A DNA stretch of 64,000 nt from Hydrogenoanaerobacterium saccharovorans. GTDB lineage: Bacteria; Bacillota; Clostridia; Oscillospirales; Ruminococcaceae. Positions 29,541 to 37,345 of the stretch are shown in pieces. The stretch covers positions 124,001 to 188,000 of the forward strand of contig NZ_JACSNR010000001.1 of assembly GCF_016901815.1 (NCBI RefSeq). The letters run 5' to 3'. Both the position numbers and the translations under genes were made by a program. The notes beneath the pieces are model-generated. The model searched no databases. It was not told the origin of the DNA and worked only from the letters and a program-made list of their open reading frames with translations. The first letter of the stretch is position 1, and each line of letters begins with the position of its first letter.

Positions 29541-30173
29541 CTATCTTCCGCCCCGCAGGAACCGGTCCACCCGGCTGGGGGCATTCTCATCGCCCACAAA
29601 GTAGACAATGTCCCCGGCCTGCATCCGGTTGTGCGGCCCGGGCGAGATCAGCAGCTCCCCGTTGTGGGAAATGGCGATGACCGTCGCCATGGTATTCTGC
29701 CAGAAGTTCACATCCGCCAGGGTCTTGCCCTCGCAGATGGAGCCCACCTCCACGGTGATCTCAAAGGGATTGAACGGGTTGAGATGCTGGAAGCGCTCTG
29801 CCCGGTCCATAAGATCGGACATCTTTTCCCGCAGCTGCTGGGCCAGCAGAAGCTGGTTGTCCAGGTCCTGCCGGATGCTCTGGCGCAGGCTGGTCATGGT
29901 CTCCACGCCGGTGAGCTGCTGCAGGTACCGGGCAGCATTGTCCACCGAGAGGATCACCACGCCGCTGCCCTTTTCCGCCTCCACGATGTCCATATCCGCC
30001 AGAAGACAGATGGCCCGGCGGGCGGTTTCAGGCGAAACATGGTACTTGCTTGCCAGCGAGGAACGCGCGTAGATGCGGTCCCCGACCTTATACTGCTGTT
30101 TGACGATCTGTGTGGCAATATCCAGCGCGATCTGCTGATAGCGCGGCATGCCGTCTTTTGATTTTCTGTCCAT
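29541..30173 (-). CDS. BusR-like GntR/RCK_C transcriptional regulator
   Basis: DNA-binding regulator of 210 residues. Residues 1-75 form a GntR-type winged helix (ASKYHVSPETARRAICLLADM), residues 80-125 a probable coiled-coil linker, and about 130-208 an RCK_C (TrkA-C) domain (KTLADVNFWQNTMATVIAIS, GDIVYFVGD). This architecture and length match BusR of Lactococcus and Streptococcus, a c-di-AMP-responsive repressor of the busAB betaine importer. No busAB is nearby. The ligand is inferred from family resemblance only. It lies 36 bases after a pyridoxamine-oxidase-like gene on the same strand. Confidence 0.82.
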   Translation of the reverse strand: MDRKSKDGMPRYQQIALDIATQIVKQQYKVGDRIYARSSLASKYHVSPETARRAICLLADMDIVEAEKGSGVVILSVDNAARYLQQLTGVETMTSLRQSIRQDLDNQLLLAQQLREKMSDLMDRAERFQHLNPFNPFEITVEVGSICEGKTLADVNFWQNTMATVIAISHNGELLISPGPHNRMQAGDIVYFVGDENAPSRVDRFLRGGR

Positions 30174-30209
30174 AGTATCCTCGATTTCCGGAGGGCTGAT
30201 GCTGTCTTT

Positions 30210-30617
30210 TTACAGCGGCTGCTCCTCCACTTTCCCCATAAAACAGAAGGTGGCTGCCCGGGATTCAAACCGGATCAGCACCAGTTCTCCGCTCTCCAGT
30301 CCCATCGGGAAGATCCGGTCCAGTTCCGGAACCCAGAGCTCCCTCAGGGCACCGCTCTCCCGGATCAGCTGTACTGTACCGGTGAGGCTTACACTGCCGC
30401 CCGGCGCGAAATAACTGACACAGGCCCGGGGGTCCTTCTCCAGAGCCCGGACCTTTTCCGAACCCTCCTTGGCCAGGAACGGAAAGACCCGGATGCTCTC
30501 TCCGGGCAGTTTGGTCATCACATAGGCCCGGGGACAGCCGTCCTCTCCGTTGACTGCCAGTGTGACTACTTCTGCTTTTTCCAGCAACTGTTCCGCATGG
30601 CGGATGGATTCCTGCAT
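30210..30617 (-). CDS. Pyridoxamine 5'-phosphate oxidase-fold flavoprotein
   Basis: Split-barrel FMN-binding protein of 135 residues, resembling the general stress protein 26 group. The beta-rich sequence contains TLAVNGEDGCPRAYVM and VRALEKDPRACVSYF, and GSVSLTGTVQLI, in the order of the family. It is too short and lacks the catalytic signature of PdxH, so a true pyridoxamine oxidase role is unlikely; a flavin- or F420-type reductase or FMN-binding role is more likely. AAGGGGG precedes the ATG. Confidence 0.75.
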   Translation of the reverse strand: MQESIRHAEQLLEKAEVVTLAVNGEDGCPRAYVMTKLPGESIRVFPFLAKEGSEKVRALEKDPRACVSYFAPGGSVSLTGTVQLIRESGALRELWVPELDRIFPMGLESGELVLIRFESRAATFCFMGKVEEQPL

Positions 30618-30819
30618 ACGGTTTTCCCCCTTGTCAATTTGGTATCACAAGTTCAGTATACCATAGATTTGACGCTTGTATAGTGAATTTTCCCCACTTT
30701 TTCCATGTCCGGATATATTTTTCCCCGGAGTCATGCCGGGAACAGGCGTTTCCCGGGTGTCAGACCGCATCCAGGGCATTTTCCAGCCGATCCCTGCCGA
30801 TTTTCCCGCAGGGTTCGCC

Positions 30820-30849
30820 TTGATTTTCCCTGCCGCGCTATACTATAAT
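30820..30849 (+). promoter_or_regulatory. Promoter of the Eis-like acetyltransferase gene
   Basis: TTGATT (30820-30825) and TATAAT (30844-30849) are 18 bases apart, about 55 bases before the start. Confidence 0.65.
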
Positions 30850-30903
30850 GAAGTCAAAGCAAGGCCGGACTGATTCTGCCGGCTGCGGGAAATGAGGGAC
30901 AAT

Positions 30904-32124
30904 ATGGAGAACCGCGATCTGTTTACCATGCGGGAACTGGGCGACCGGGATCTGGAGCAGTTCAATTCCCTGCTCAAATATGCCTTCCAGGTGACTTCGG
31001 ATGAAATGCTCAAAACCGGCTGGCAGGAAGATGAAATGAAATATTCCAAGGCACCCATGCTGAAAAACGCCTTTGTGCTGGGATGGTTCCATGGGGAAAA
31101 CCTGGCCTCCCAGATTGTGATCTACCCCATGGAGATGAACATCGAAGGCGAACGGTTCGAGATGGGCGGTATCACCGGTGTAGCCACCTATCCGGAATAT
31201 GCCGGACGCGGCCTGATCCACTCGCTGATGAGCGAATGTCTGCGCCACATGCGGGAAAAACGGCAGTATATCTCCATTCTCTGCCCCTATTCCATTCCCT
31301 TTTACCGGAAGATGGGCTGGGAAGTGGTGTCGGATAAGCTGAGCTTCCACATCAAGGATACCCAGCTGCCCCGGCGCAAACCGGTGCCGGGCATGGTGGA
31401 ACGGGTTCCGCTGGAGAGCGAGGACCTCAAGAATGTCTATGAGTACTTCGCGCTGCAGCACCATGGGGCGCTGATCCGGGACGACCTGGCCTGGGACGAA
31501 TACTGGCGCTGGGAAACCGAGGACATGACCGCTGCCATCTACTACAACGAAAAGCACCGCCCGCTGGGCTATGTGGCATACAGCATTGAAAACGAACATT
31601 TCAACATCAAGGAGCTGGTCTACCTCAACCAGGAGGCCCGGCACGGCCTTTGGAACTACATCTCGGCGCACTTCTCGATGATCACCGATGTACGGGGCTA
31701 CAACTACACCGGCGAACCGCTGGCCTTCCTGCTGGAGGACAGCGAGATCCGGGAGACCATCGAACCCAATGTGATGGGCCGGATCATTGATGTGCGGGAA
31801 TTCCTCTCCCGCTATCCCTTTGAGAACTTCCGGGAGGATCTGCGGCTGCATCTGCGCATCCACGACCGCATGGCGGAGTGGAATGACGGGGACTTCCTGC
31901 TCTGCGTCAAGGACGGTGAAGTGACCTGTGAGCCCTGTGCCGACTGCGAAGAGGACGCCGCCATGGTGGAGATGGATATCCAGACCCTCACCGCCATGCT
32001 GATGGGCTACAAACGCCCGAGCTATCTCTACGAAAACGAGCGCATCCAGGTGGACTATCACCTGATCCCCTATCTGGAGCGGTTGATCCCCATCGAAAAG
32101 CCCTACTTCTCCGACTACTTCTGA
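30904..32124 (+). CDS. Eis-like GNAT N-acetyltransferase
   Basis: Acetyl-CoA-dependent acetyltransferase of 406 residues with two GNAT folds and a sterol-carrier-protein-like C-terminal domain, the Eis architecture. The acetyl-CoA motif is GVATYPEYAGRGLIHSLM near residue 95, followed by the catalytic-region PYSIPFYRKMGWE. Members acetylate amines on antibiotics, peptides or proteins; the substrate here is unknown. The ATG at 30904 is favoured (GAGGG 5 bases upstream); an ATG at 30892 is possible. It is a single-gene unit between a promoter and the terminator at 32140-32176. Confidence 0.85.
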   Translation: MENRDLFTMRELGDRDLEQFNSLLKYAFQVTSDEMLKTGWQEDEMKYSKAPMLKNAFVLGWFHGENLASQIVIYPMEMNIEGERFEMGGITGVATYPEYAGRGLIHSLMSECLRHMREKRQYISILCPYSIPFYRKMGWEVVSDKLSFHIKDTQLPRRKPVPGMVERVPLESEDLKNVYEYFALQHHGALIRDDLAWDEYWRWETEDMTAAIYYNEKHRPLGYVAYSIENEHFNIKELVYLNQEARHGLWNYISAHFSMITDVRGYNYTGEPLAFLLEDSEIRETIEPNVMGRIIDVREFLSRYPFENFREDLRLHLRIHDRMAEWNDGDFLLCVKDGEVTCEPCADCEEDAAMVEMDIQTLTAMLMGYKRPSYLYENERIQVDYHLIPYLERLIPIEKPYFSDYF

Positions 32125-32139
32125 TCCCTCAGAACGCCA

Positions 32140-32176
32140 AAACAGGACGGCTGCATCAGCCGTCCTGTTTCTTTTT
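32140..32176. terminator. Bidirectional terminator
   Basis: A perfect 14-bp stem AAACAGGACGGCTG with its complement and a three-base loop, followed by CTTTTT on the plus strand. It serves the acetyltransferase and the convergent flavodoxin gene. Confidence 0.88.
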
Positions 32177-32639
32177 ATGCACGGGCTCCGGCGCCGATGA
32201 GGCCGAGCAGGAACTCCCCGCCCCGGCGCAGTTCCTCCGCGCTGGGACGGCCCCTGGCAATGCCGCCGATTTTCCCGAACGGGCCGAAGGTATCATAGCC
32301 CCGGCAGGCATAACAGCCCGCACAGTCGATCCCCTTCTGCCGCAGCAGTTCCAGAACCGGCTTCTCATAGGCACGGTACCGGATGCCGCAGGTATAGGCC
32401 AGGAACACCCTCTGTCCGGGGCGGGGTTCCAGCTGCCGGAGCAGTTCCGGAATCCGGGGGTGCAGTTTTCCGTAATAGATCCCCGATGCCATCCCGATCA
32501 GGTCATAGCCGGACAGGTCGGGCAATGGGTCATGGAGCAGGTCACAGAGCTCTGCCCCTGCCGCCTCCGCCATGGCCTCTGCCAGCCGGCGGGTATTGCC
32601 GTGATGGGTCGATGCGTACAGAATCAGGGTCCGTTTCAT
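32175..32639 (-). CDS. Flavodoxin-family protein
   Basis: FMN-binding electron-transfer or quinone-reductase-like protein of 154 residues. The phosphate-binding loop is YASTHHGNTRRLAEAMA (residues 8-24), followed by GYDLIGMASGIYYGKLHP and AYTCGIRY, which are the flavin-contact loops. Two cysteines in CAGCYACRGYD near residue 112 are typical of the flavodoxin group found next to 4Fe-4S proteins. It lies 15 bases after the patatin gene on the same strand, so probably co-transcribed. Confidence 0.82.
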   Translation of the reverse strand: MKRTLILYASTHHGNTRRLAEAMAEAAGAELCDLLHDPLPDLSGYDLIGMASGIYYGKLHPRIPELLRQLEPRPGQRVFLAYTCGIRYRAYEKPVLELLRQKGIDCAGCYACRGYDTFGPFGKIGGIARGRPSAEELRRGGEFLLGLIGAGARA

Positions 32640-32654
32640 GGGTCCGGTTTCCTC

Positions 32655-34013
32655 CTATGCCTGGGCCGGACGGAGCAGCGGCTCCTCTCCGGTGTCGGTG
32701 CTGCAGCCCAGCAGCCACAGATAGATCGCCGCCGACATCTCCCGGGGGAAGGCAGCGCCTGCCAGCTGGGCTGCCGGCATGGGTACACTGCCCGACAGCG
32801 CTCCATAGACCAGGTGGGTGACGATGTGCAGCCGCTCCCGTCCAGTCATCGACTTGAAGCGTCCGAAGATCTCCGAAGCGGTGGACGGGTTCTCATGCAC
32901 CCGGCGCAGCGCCTGTTCCATCTCCCCAGGCTGGTGGCTGTCCTCCTCCGAGAACCGGCGGATCAGCTCCTCATTGAACCGCTCGGCTGTATAGATGCAG
33001 GCCGGGTCGAGATCCAGCAGCTCAGCTGCCAGCTCCGCCTGACGCATCAGGTTGACCTTCACCGAATTGCGCCGCCGGGCACCCCATTTGAGCGCCCCGG
33101 ACAGCCGCAGTTCCAGAGCTGCCGCCGCCGGCGCAGTCAGCGGGTTTTCCGCTGTGGTGAGAGCCTTCATAGCCCGTTCCGAGCCCTCCAGGAACCGGTC
33201 ACAGATCCGGGCCATCTGCCCCTCCCGGAAGGAGTAGGCAAAGCCGTCCAGCAGACCCAGGGTCTTCATGGTATCCAGGTACCCCAGCTCCATATTGCGG
33301 CGGATGCGTGCCGGATCAAAGGTGATGAACATACCCAGATCCCAGTAACTGCGGATATACCGCACCGGAATATCATACATCAGCTTCTGGGGCACATGGC
33401 CCAGTGCCTGCAGGTCCACGGCCCAGATCTCATTGGCGCCCAGCTCGATGGCAAGGTCGATGGGCAGATTGTCCCGGTAGCCGCCGTCCACATAGCTCTT
33501 GTTGTCGATGGTGCGGCGCTTGAAGGCGGGATAACAGGCCGCCGATGCCAGCAGGTAATCCGCCATCTGCCCCTGGGGAATATCTTCCTTGGCCATTTCA
33601 GAGGCCTTCAGGCTGGGGATCTCCACCGTGACAATACCGAATTCCTTGGGCGACTGACGGATCTTCTCCTCGTCCAGACGGCTGCGCACCAGCTCCTCCA
33701 ATGGGCCGATCTCCATGCCGCCATCCGCTACGATCTCCCGCAGGGCAGTCCGGAACGCCTTCCGGGTGCCGTCCAGCGTGGTGAAATCCTCTGCCTTGAC
33801 ATTGGTCATCACCGCTTCATAGTTCATATTTTCCCACATGTCCACTGCGAAGTCGTAGTCCCCCTGCACCACCAGCGCTCCGTTGAGCGCGCCGATGGAA
33901 GTGCCGGTTACCACATCAAAGTCGATCTTCAGTTCCCTGGCCGCCCGCCAGACTCCGATCTCATAGGCGCCGCGGGAACCTCCCCCGCCCAGCACCAGAC
34001 CCCGGTTCAGCAT
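32655..34013 (-). CDS. Patatin-like phospholipase
   Basis: Acyl hydrolase of 452 residues with a Ser-Asp dyad. The oxyanion loop is LGGGGSRGAYEIG (residues 8-20), the nucleophile elbow is GTSIG (Ser39), and the catalytic Asp is in YVDGGYRDN near residue 170. The remaining 270 residues are helical with no recognised domain. The start at 34013 is chosen because AGGTGAG precedes it and the catalytic fold begins immediately; a longer reading has 19 extra residues. The substrate (phospholipid or other ester) is not known. Confidence 0.88.
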   Translation of the reverse strand: MLNRGLVLGGGGSRGAYEIGVWRAARELKIDFDVVTGTSIGALNGALVVQGDYDFAVDMWENMNYEAVMTNVKAEDFTTLDGTRKAFRTALREIVADGGMEIGPLEELVRSRLDEEKIRQSPKEFGIVTVEIPSLKASEMAKEDIPQGQMADYLLASAACYPAFKRRTIDNKSYVDGGYRDNLPIDLAIELGANEIWAVDLQALGHVPQKLMYDIPVRYIRSYWDLGMFITFDPARIRRNMELGYLDTMKTLGLLDGFAYSFREGQMARICDRFLEGSERAMKALTTAENPLTAPAAAALELRLSGALKWGARRRNSVKVNLMRQAELAAELLDLDPACIYTAERFNEELIRRFSEEDSHQPGEMEQALRRVHENPSTASEIFGRFKSMTGRERLHIVTHLVYGALSGSVPMPAAQLAGAAFPREMSAAIYLWLLGCSTDTGEEPLLRPAQA

Positions 34014-34084
34014 GGATCTCACCTTTCCTTTCCTTGATACTGTTTGAGTATAGACGATTGTCCCTGTCAATATGCGTCGAAGGC

Positions 34085-35092
34085 TCAGGCAACGCCCAGG
34101 TATTCCTCCAGCGTGATCCCCTGGGACATGATGGCCTGAGCTGTTTCCTCCCCTACATACCGGATATGCCAGGGCTCATACATATAGCCGGTGATGTCCT
34201 CGCTGTTTTCCGGATACCGGATAATGAACCCGTATTCCGCACAGTGTTCATTCAGCCAGATGCCCGCCTCAGTGGTGGCAAAGGTGCGGTACAGACTGGC
34301 TACATCAAAGCACAGTCCGGTCTGGTGCTCCGACTGTCCGGGAGGCGCCGAGTACCGGATCGCCAGCTCCAGGCCGTCCTTGCGCACATAGCGGTTGAAA
34401 AGCACCACCTGCTCATCAAAGGAACGGTACCCCGACAGCAGCGGCAGGTCATGTCCCTCTGCCGCCGCAGCCGCCTGAAGCCGCTGCAGTGCCGCATTGG
34501 CCTCGGCATTGGAACCGCCCTGGTTCCGGGGCAGCGGATAATCCCGGCTCACCAGCAGAATTCCGTCAATATAGGTGGCGTCAGCACTGCCGGGCTGTTC
34601 GCCCTCTGCCAGCACCCGCACCGAATAGCCGGTCTCGGACATGGCGCCGGAGAGATCCTTTGCCGAAACGGTCACCACATAGGCGCCCGGTGTGGTGAGG
34701 TCCACTGTGGAAATGATGGTATAGGTGCCCGGCACCGGTGTGATGGAATCCTGCATATAGCTCAGCTCCCCATCCTCCGGATCGACCACAGTCAGGTTGG
34801 CGGTGGGATCAAAGTCACTGCCCGCCTGCACCCAGACGGTATCAGCCCCCAGGGTGATCACCGGGTACTGATTCTGGGGCGCGGCATCGCTGCCCTCCTC
34901 CGGCGCCGGGTTCTCATCGGCGGAACCCGGCTCCTGGGCGTTGCTCTGTCCCACAGCGCTGAACACCTCCAGCAGTTCCGGCTTCAGCTGCCAGACCGCT
35001 GCCAGGCCGCCTCCGCCCAGCAGAATCATCAAGGCCAGAACTGCCGGCCAGTTCAGGCGTTTTTTCTTTTTCCGGCGTCGTTCATTCCCCAT
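34085..35092 (-). CDS. Membrane-anchored VanY/DacY-like D,D-carboxypeptidase
   Basis: Zinc carboxypeptidase of 335 residues that trims D-Ala from peptidoglycan stem peptides. A basic N-terminus (RRRKKKKR) precedes one membrane helix (about residues 15-35), an acidic linker rich in Pro and Glu, and an Ig-like beta domain (about residues 75-160). The catalytic M15 domain follows with zinc ligands in SEHQTGLCFDV and EPWHIRYV. The start at 35092 has GGGAGG upstream. VanY-like enzymes can lower glycopeptide susceptibility, but no vanHAX is present. Confidence 0.9.
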   Translation of the reverse strand: MGNERRRKKKKRLNWPAVLALMILLGGGGLAAVWQLKPELLEVFSAVGQSNAQEPGSADENPAPEEGSDAAPQNQYPVITLGADTVWVQAGSDFDPTANLTVVDPEDGELSYMQDSITPVPGTYTIISTVDLTTPGAYVVTVSAKDLSGAMSETGYSVRVLAEGEQPGSADATYIDGILLVSRDYPLPRNQGGSNAEANAALQRLQAAAAAEGHDLPLLSGYRSFDEQVVLFNRYVRKDGLELAIRYSAPPGQSEHQTGLCFDVASLYRTFATTEAGIWLNEHCAEYGFIIRYPENSEDITGYMYEPWHIRYVGEETAQAIMSQGITLEEYLGVA

Positions 35093-35129
35093 TCGAGGCT
35101 TCCTCCCGCAGTAGAAATTTCTATCAGCC

Positions 35130-35158
35130 ATTGTAACACAGTCCGACCCGGTTTTCCA
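35130..35158 (-). promoter_or_regulatory. Possible promoter of the VanY-like gene
   Basis: Minus-strand TGGAAA (35153-35158) and TACAAT (35130-35135) are 17 bases apart. Confidence 0.45.
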
Positions 35159-35221
35159 TGTTTTTTTGGTTACCAAACTTTTTCGACCGGGTTCTGTATG
35201 GCTAAATTAGATTATGTTCTA

Positions 35222-35250
35222 TTGACAAAGTCTAATTCCCACAGTACAAT
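35222..35250 (+). promoter_or_regulatory. Promoter of the sigma-like cassette
   Basis: TTGACA (35222-35227) and TACAAT (35245-35250) have a 17-base spacer. A terminator hairpin follows about 60 bases downstream, before the first gene. Confidence 0.8.
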
Positions 35251-35310
35251 AGAACATGTAGGGTATCGTCGGCACACCACTCAGGCTGGCTGGCCCGGAA
35301 GAAAAAATCT

Positions 35311-35332
35311 GCGGAGAACACTCCGCTTTTTT
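35311..35332 (+). terminator. Attenuator-like terminator before the sigma-like cassette
   Basis: GCGGAG pairs with CTCCGC across AACA and is followed by TTTTTT, 61-82 bases after the -10 box and 46 bases before the first start codon. Confidence 0.65.
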
Positions 35333-35377
35333 CAGTGCAAAATTACGAACATTTGTTCTTTTTGAGGAGGAACCTGT

Positions 35378-35566
35378 ATGCAACAGCTTGCCGAAGAATA
35401 CCTTCATTCTGCGGAACTTCTGGATCAGCGCATCCGGCAGCTCCGGGGCAGCCTGGATCAGTTGTACGGAAAAGAATATCTCCATGCGCTGCGCCGGATC
35501 GATCTGCTCCGCCAGGAATACTACGAAACCCGGGCAGTGGGACTCTACCTGCTGCGCCATTCATAA
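35378..35566 (+). CDS. Small helical protein preceding a sigma-region-4-like gene
   Basis: A 62-residue, fully helical, highly charged protein with no membrane segment. The heptad-like spacing of Leu and Ile in LLDQRIRQLRGSLDQLYGKE suggests a coiled coil. It resembles the small proteins found before ArpU/sigma-like genes in phages, but I cannot assign a family. GAGGAGG precedes the ATG. The stop is 14 bases before the next gene's start, and that gap holds its ribosome-binding site. Confidence 0.6.
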   Translation: MQQLAEEYLHSAELLDQRIRQLRGSLDQLYGKEYLHALRRIDLLRQEYYETRAVGLYLLRHS

Positions 35567-35580
35567 GGAGGAAATGCCGT

Positions 35581-35937
35581 TTGCGTCAACCCTATCCCAC
35601 CTATAACCGCCGCAATCTGCTCTATGCGGATATGGACCGCTGTCTGACCGGGCTGTTCCGGGAGGAGGGCTTCGGGGACAACCAGGACAGCCTTTCCTTT
35701 TACCGCCGGGTGATTGAAGCCGGGATCGAAACCCAGCTCACCCCCACCGAACAGCAGATCATCGAGCTGCGCTACCGCAGGGGGATTCCGGCGGCGGAAG
35801 CCTCCCGTCTGCTGGGCATTGACCGTTCCACTGCCAACCGCCGGCTCAACAGGGCTCTGCTGCGATTGCAGCAATTTGCCCGGGGCTGTATGCTGGCTGT
35901 GGGAAATGGAGATAATTTGTTTACAAAATGCTGTTGA
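35581..35937 (+). CDS. Sigma-70 region-4-like DNA-binding protein
   Basis: A 118-residue protein whose C-terminal half (LTPTEQQIIELRYRRGIPAA then ASRLLGIDRSTANRRLNRAL) is a sigma region-4/LuxR-type helix-turn-helix. There is no region 2, so alone it cannot be a full sigma factor. The start is a TTG at 35581 with GGAGG nine bases upstream; an overlapping ATG in another frame (35574) gives only a ten-residue peptide. It is co-transcribed with the helical gene before it. Phage late-gene activators (ArpU type) and split sigma subunits are the nearest analogies; its target is unknown. Confidence 0.65.
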   Translation: MRQPYPTYNRRNLLYADMDRCLTGLFREEGFGDNQDSLSFYRRVIEAGIETQLTPTEQQIIELRYRRGIPAAEASRLLGIDRSTANRRLNRALLRLQQFARGCMLAVGNGDNLFTKCC

Positions 35938-35963
35938 GTTTTCCCGGAGTACTGTGCTACAAT
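35934..35963 (+). promoter_or_regulatory. Promoter overlapping the end of the sigma-like gene
   Basis: TTGAGT (35934-35939, covering the stop codon) and TACAAT (35958-35963) are 18 bases apart, leading to the small membrane protein at 36076. Confidence 0.55.
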
Positions 35964-36075
35964 GAAGCTATCAGCACACCAAAGCGTCAAAATGCCCCGG
36001 TGTACCAACACTCCCGGCACCGGTGAGACTATTCCGGAGCCTGTTTTCCATTCCACAACCAAGGAGGATTCTGTC

Positions 36076-36210
36076 ATGAAATGCTGGCTTACTCACAATA
36101 AATCCAAGCTCCTGCTGCTCGCCGTGGTTTCGGTATCGGCGGTAGTAGTCCTCAGTACGGCTGCGGTCATGCAGGCCTGCCGTCTGGTGGGAGAGCACTT
36201 CGATTACTGA
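36076..36210 (+). CDS. Small single-pass membrane protein
   Basis: A 44-residue protein consisting of a basic N-terminus (WLTHNKSK), one hydrophobic helix (LLLLAVVSVSAVVVLSTAAV, residues 11-30) and a short acidic tail. AGGAGG lies eight bases before the ATG at 36076 and a promoter lies about 115 bases upstream, so it looks like a genuine small gene. No family recognised. Confidence 0.55.
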   Translation: MKCWLTHNKSKLLLLAVVSVSAVVVLSTAAVMQACRLVGEHFDY

Positions 36211-36271
36211 TCCGCAAAAAGGGGGGACTTTCCCTCTCCTCTTTTTATAGTCTGACTCAGGAGGAAAGACC

Positions 36272-36607
36272 ATGGCAAAACTGGAAGCAACCCTGCACGG
36301 GAACTTTTCCGCCATACTGAACGCCATTGACACCGCTGTGCTGGAGGGCAGCTTCACCGCCTCGCTGGAGGACGAAAGCCACTTCCAGAGCAGCTCGGGC
36401 CGGTGCGTACTGCGGGTCTATGAGCGGTACAGCGCCCTGGGCGGCAACCGGGTGAGCCTGAGTGTCCTGCTCTTGGAAACGGCCCATGGCGTGCGCCTTT
36501 CCGCCATTGCCTCCGGCGGCAGCCAGGCCATGTTCCTCAAGCTCAACACCTTCGGCGAGGAGGCATTTCTGGAGTCCATCTCCGAAGCCGTCGCCCGGTA
36601 TCAATAA
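36272..36607 (+). CDS. DUF6054 family protein
   Basis: Soluble protein of 111 residues of unknown role. The alternating hydrophobic strands and the block YERYSALGGNRVSLSV followed by GGSQAMFLKLNTFGEEAFL match the Firmicutes DUF6054 family as I remember it. CAGGAGG lies before the ATG. It follows the small membrane protein by 61 bases and may be co-transcribed; a bidirectional terminator closes the unit. Confidence 0.78.
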   Translation: MAKLEATLHGNFSAILNAIDTAVLEGSFTASLEDESHFQSSSGRCVLRVYERYSALGGNRVSLSVLLLETAHGVRLSAIASGGSQAMFLKLNTFGEEAFLESISEAVARYQ

Positions 36608-36611
36608 CGCC

Positions 36612-36645
36612 AAAAAGGAGCCTGCATTTCTGCAGGCTCCTTTTT
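36612..36645. terminator. Bidirectional terminator
   Basis: A perfect 15-bp stem AAAAAGGAGCCTGCA with its complement and a four-base loop, serving the DUF6054 gene and the convergent acetyltransferase. Confidence 0.9.
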
Positions 36646-36664
36646 ACAATAGGTCGGTATGGGG

Positions 36665-37306
36665 TTACATGAGGTTGTATTCAAAGTGCTTGCGGTCCTC
36701 AGGGAGAATCAGATCCTTCTTGGAATCCGCCTCGGTAATGGGACGCACCGGCTTGCAGGGATTGCCGAAGGCCAGATAGCCATCGGGAATATCCTTGGTG
36801 ACAACGCTGCCGGCGCCGATCACGACATTGTTGCCGATATGCACGCCGCCCAGCACCACTGCGTTGCAGGCGATCCAGACATTGTTTCCGATGTGGATCT
36901 CATCCGCATATTCTGCCATGGTGGTACGGCCTTCGGCATCCATGCCCATGCGCTCCTGTGCAATGAGCGGATGGGTGGTTGCCATCAGCGATACATTGGG
37001 CCCGAAGCAGACATTGTTGCCGATATAGACCCGGGCGTCATCCATGATGGTGAGCCCGAAGTTGGCAAAGAAGTTCTCGCCGATAAAGGTATGGCTGCCA
37101 TAGTTGATCTGGACAGGCCCCTGGAAGTAGAAGGTTTTGCCTGTGCTGCCCAGGATACTGCGCATCAGTTCCTGGCGTTCCGGGTCATATTCGTCCAGTG
37201 TATTGTAGCGGCGGCAGGCCTCATGGGCCTTGTGCTTGATCTGCCGCAGTTCTTCACTGCGGGGGTCAAACATCTTTCCCGCAAAGATCTTTTCTTCTTC
37301 AGTCAT
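36665..37306 (-). CDS. Left-handed beta-helix sugar/maltose O-acetyltransferase
   Basis: Hexapeptide-repeat acetyltransferase of 213 residues, the size of maltose/galactoside acetyltransferases. Residues 8-60 form the helical N-terminal domain (KMFDPRSEELRQIKHKAHEA), and residues 65-190 hold hexapeptide repeats (IGNNVCFGPNVSL, IGNNVWIACNAVVLGGVHIG). The active-site region is ATTHPL and the acetyl-CoA end is GAGSVVTKDIPDGYLAFGNP. It probably detoxifies excess free sugars by acetylation. The ribosome-binding site is weak (GAGG). It follows the ECF gene by 39 bases. Confidence 0.88.
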   Translation of the reverse strand: MTEEEKIFAGKMFDPRSEELRQIKHKAHEACRRYNTLDEYDPERQELMRSILGSTGKTFYFQGPVQINYGSHTFIGENFFANFGLTIMDDARVYIGNNVCFGPNVSLMATTHPLIAQERMGMDAEGRTTMAEYADEIHIGNNVWIACNAVVLGGVHIGNNVVIGAGSVVTKDIPDGYLAFGNPCKPVRPITEADSKKDLILPEDRKHFEYNLM

Positions 37307-37345
37307 TATTCCAACGCCTCGATTTCATTCAGTCCCAAAGGAGCC

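Noticed and set aside
34014-34075. TTGACA and TATACT before the patatin gene as a promoter
   Set aside because: The hexamers are only 12 bases apart, too close for a standard promoter.
34085-35092. Glycopeptide-resistance (van) locus
   Set aside because: VanY-like carboxypeptidases are normal wall enzymes; vanH, vanA and vanX are absent.
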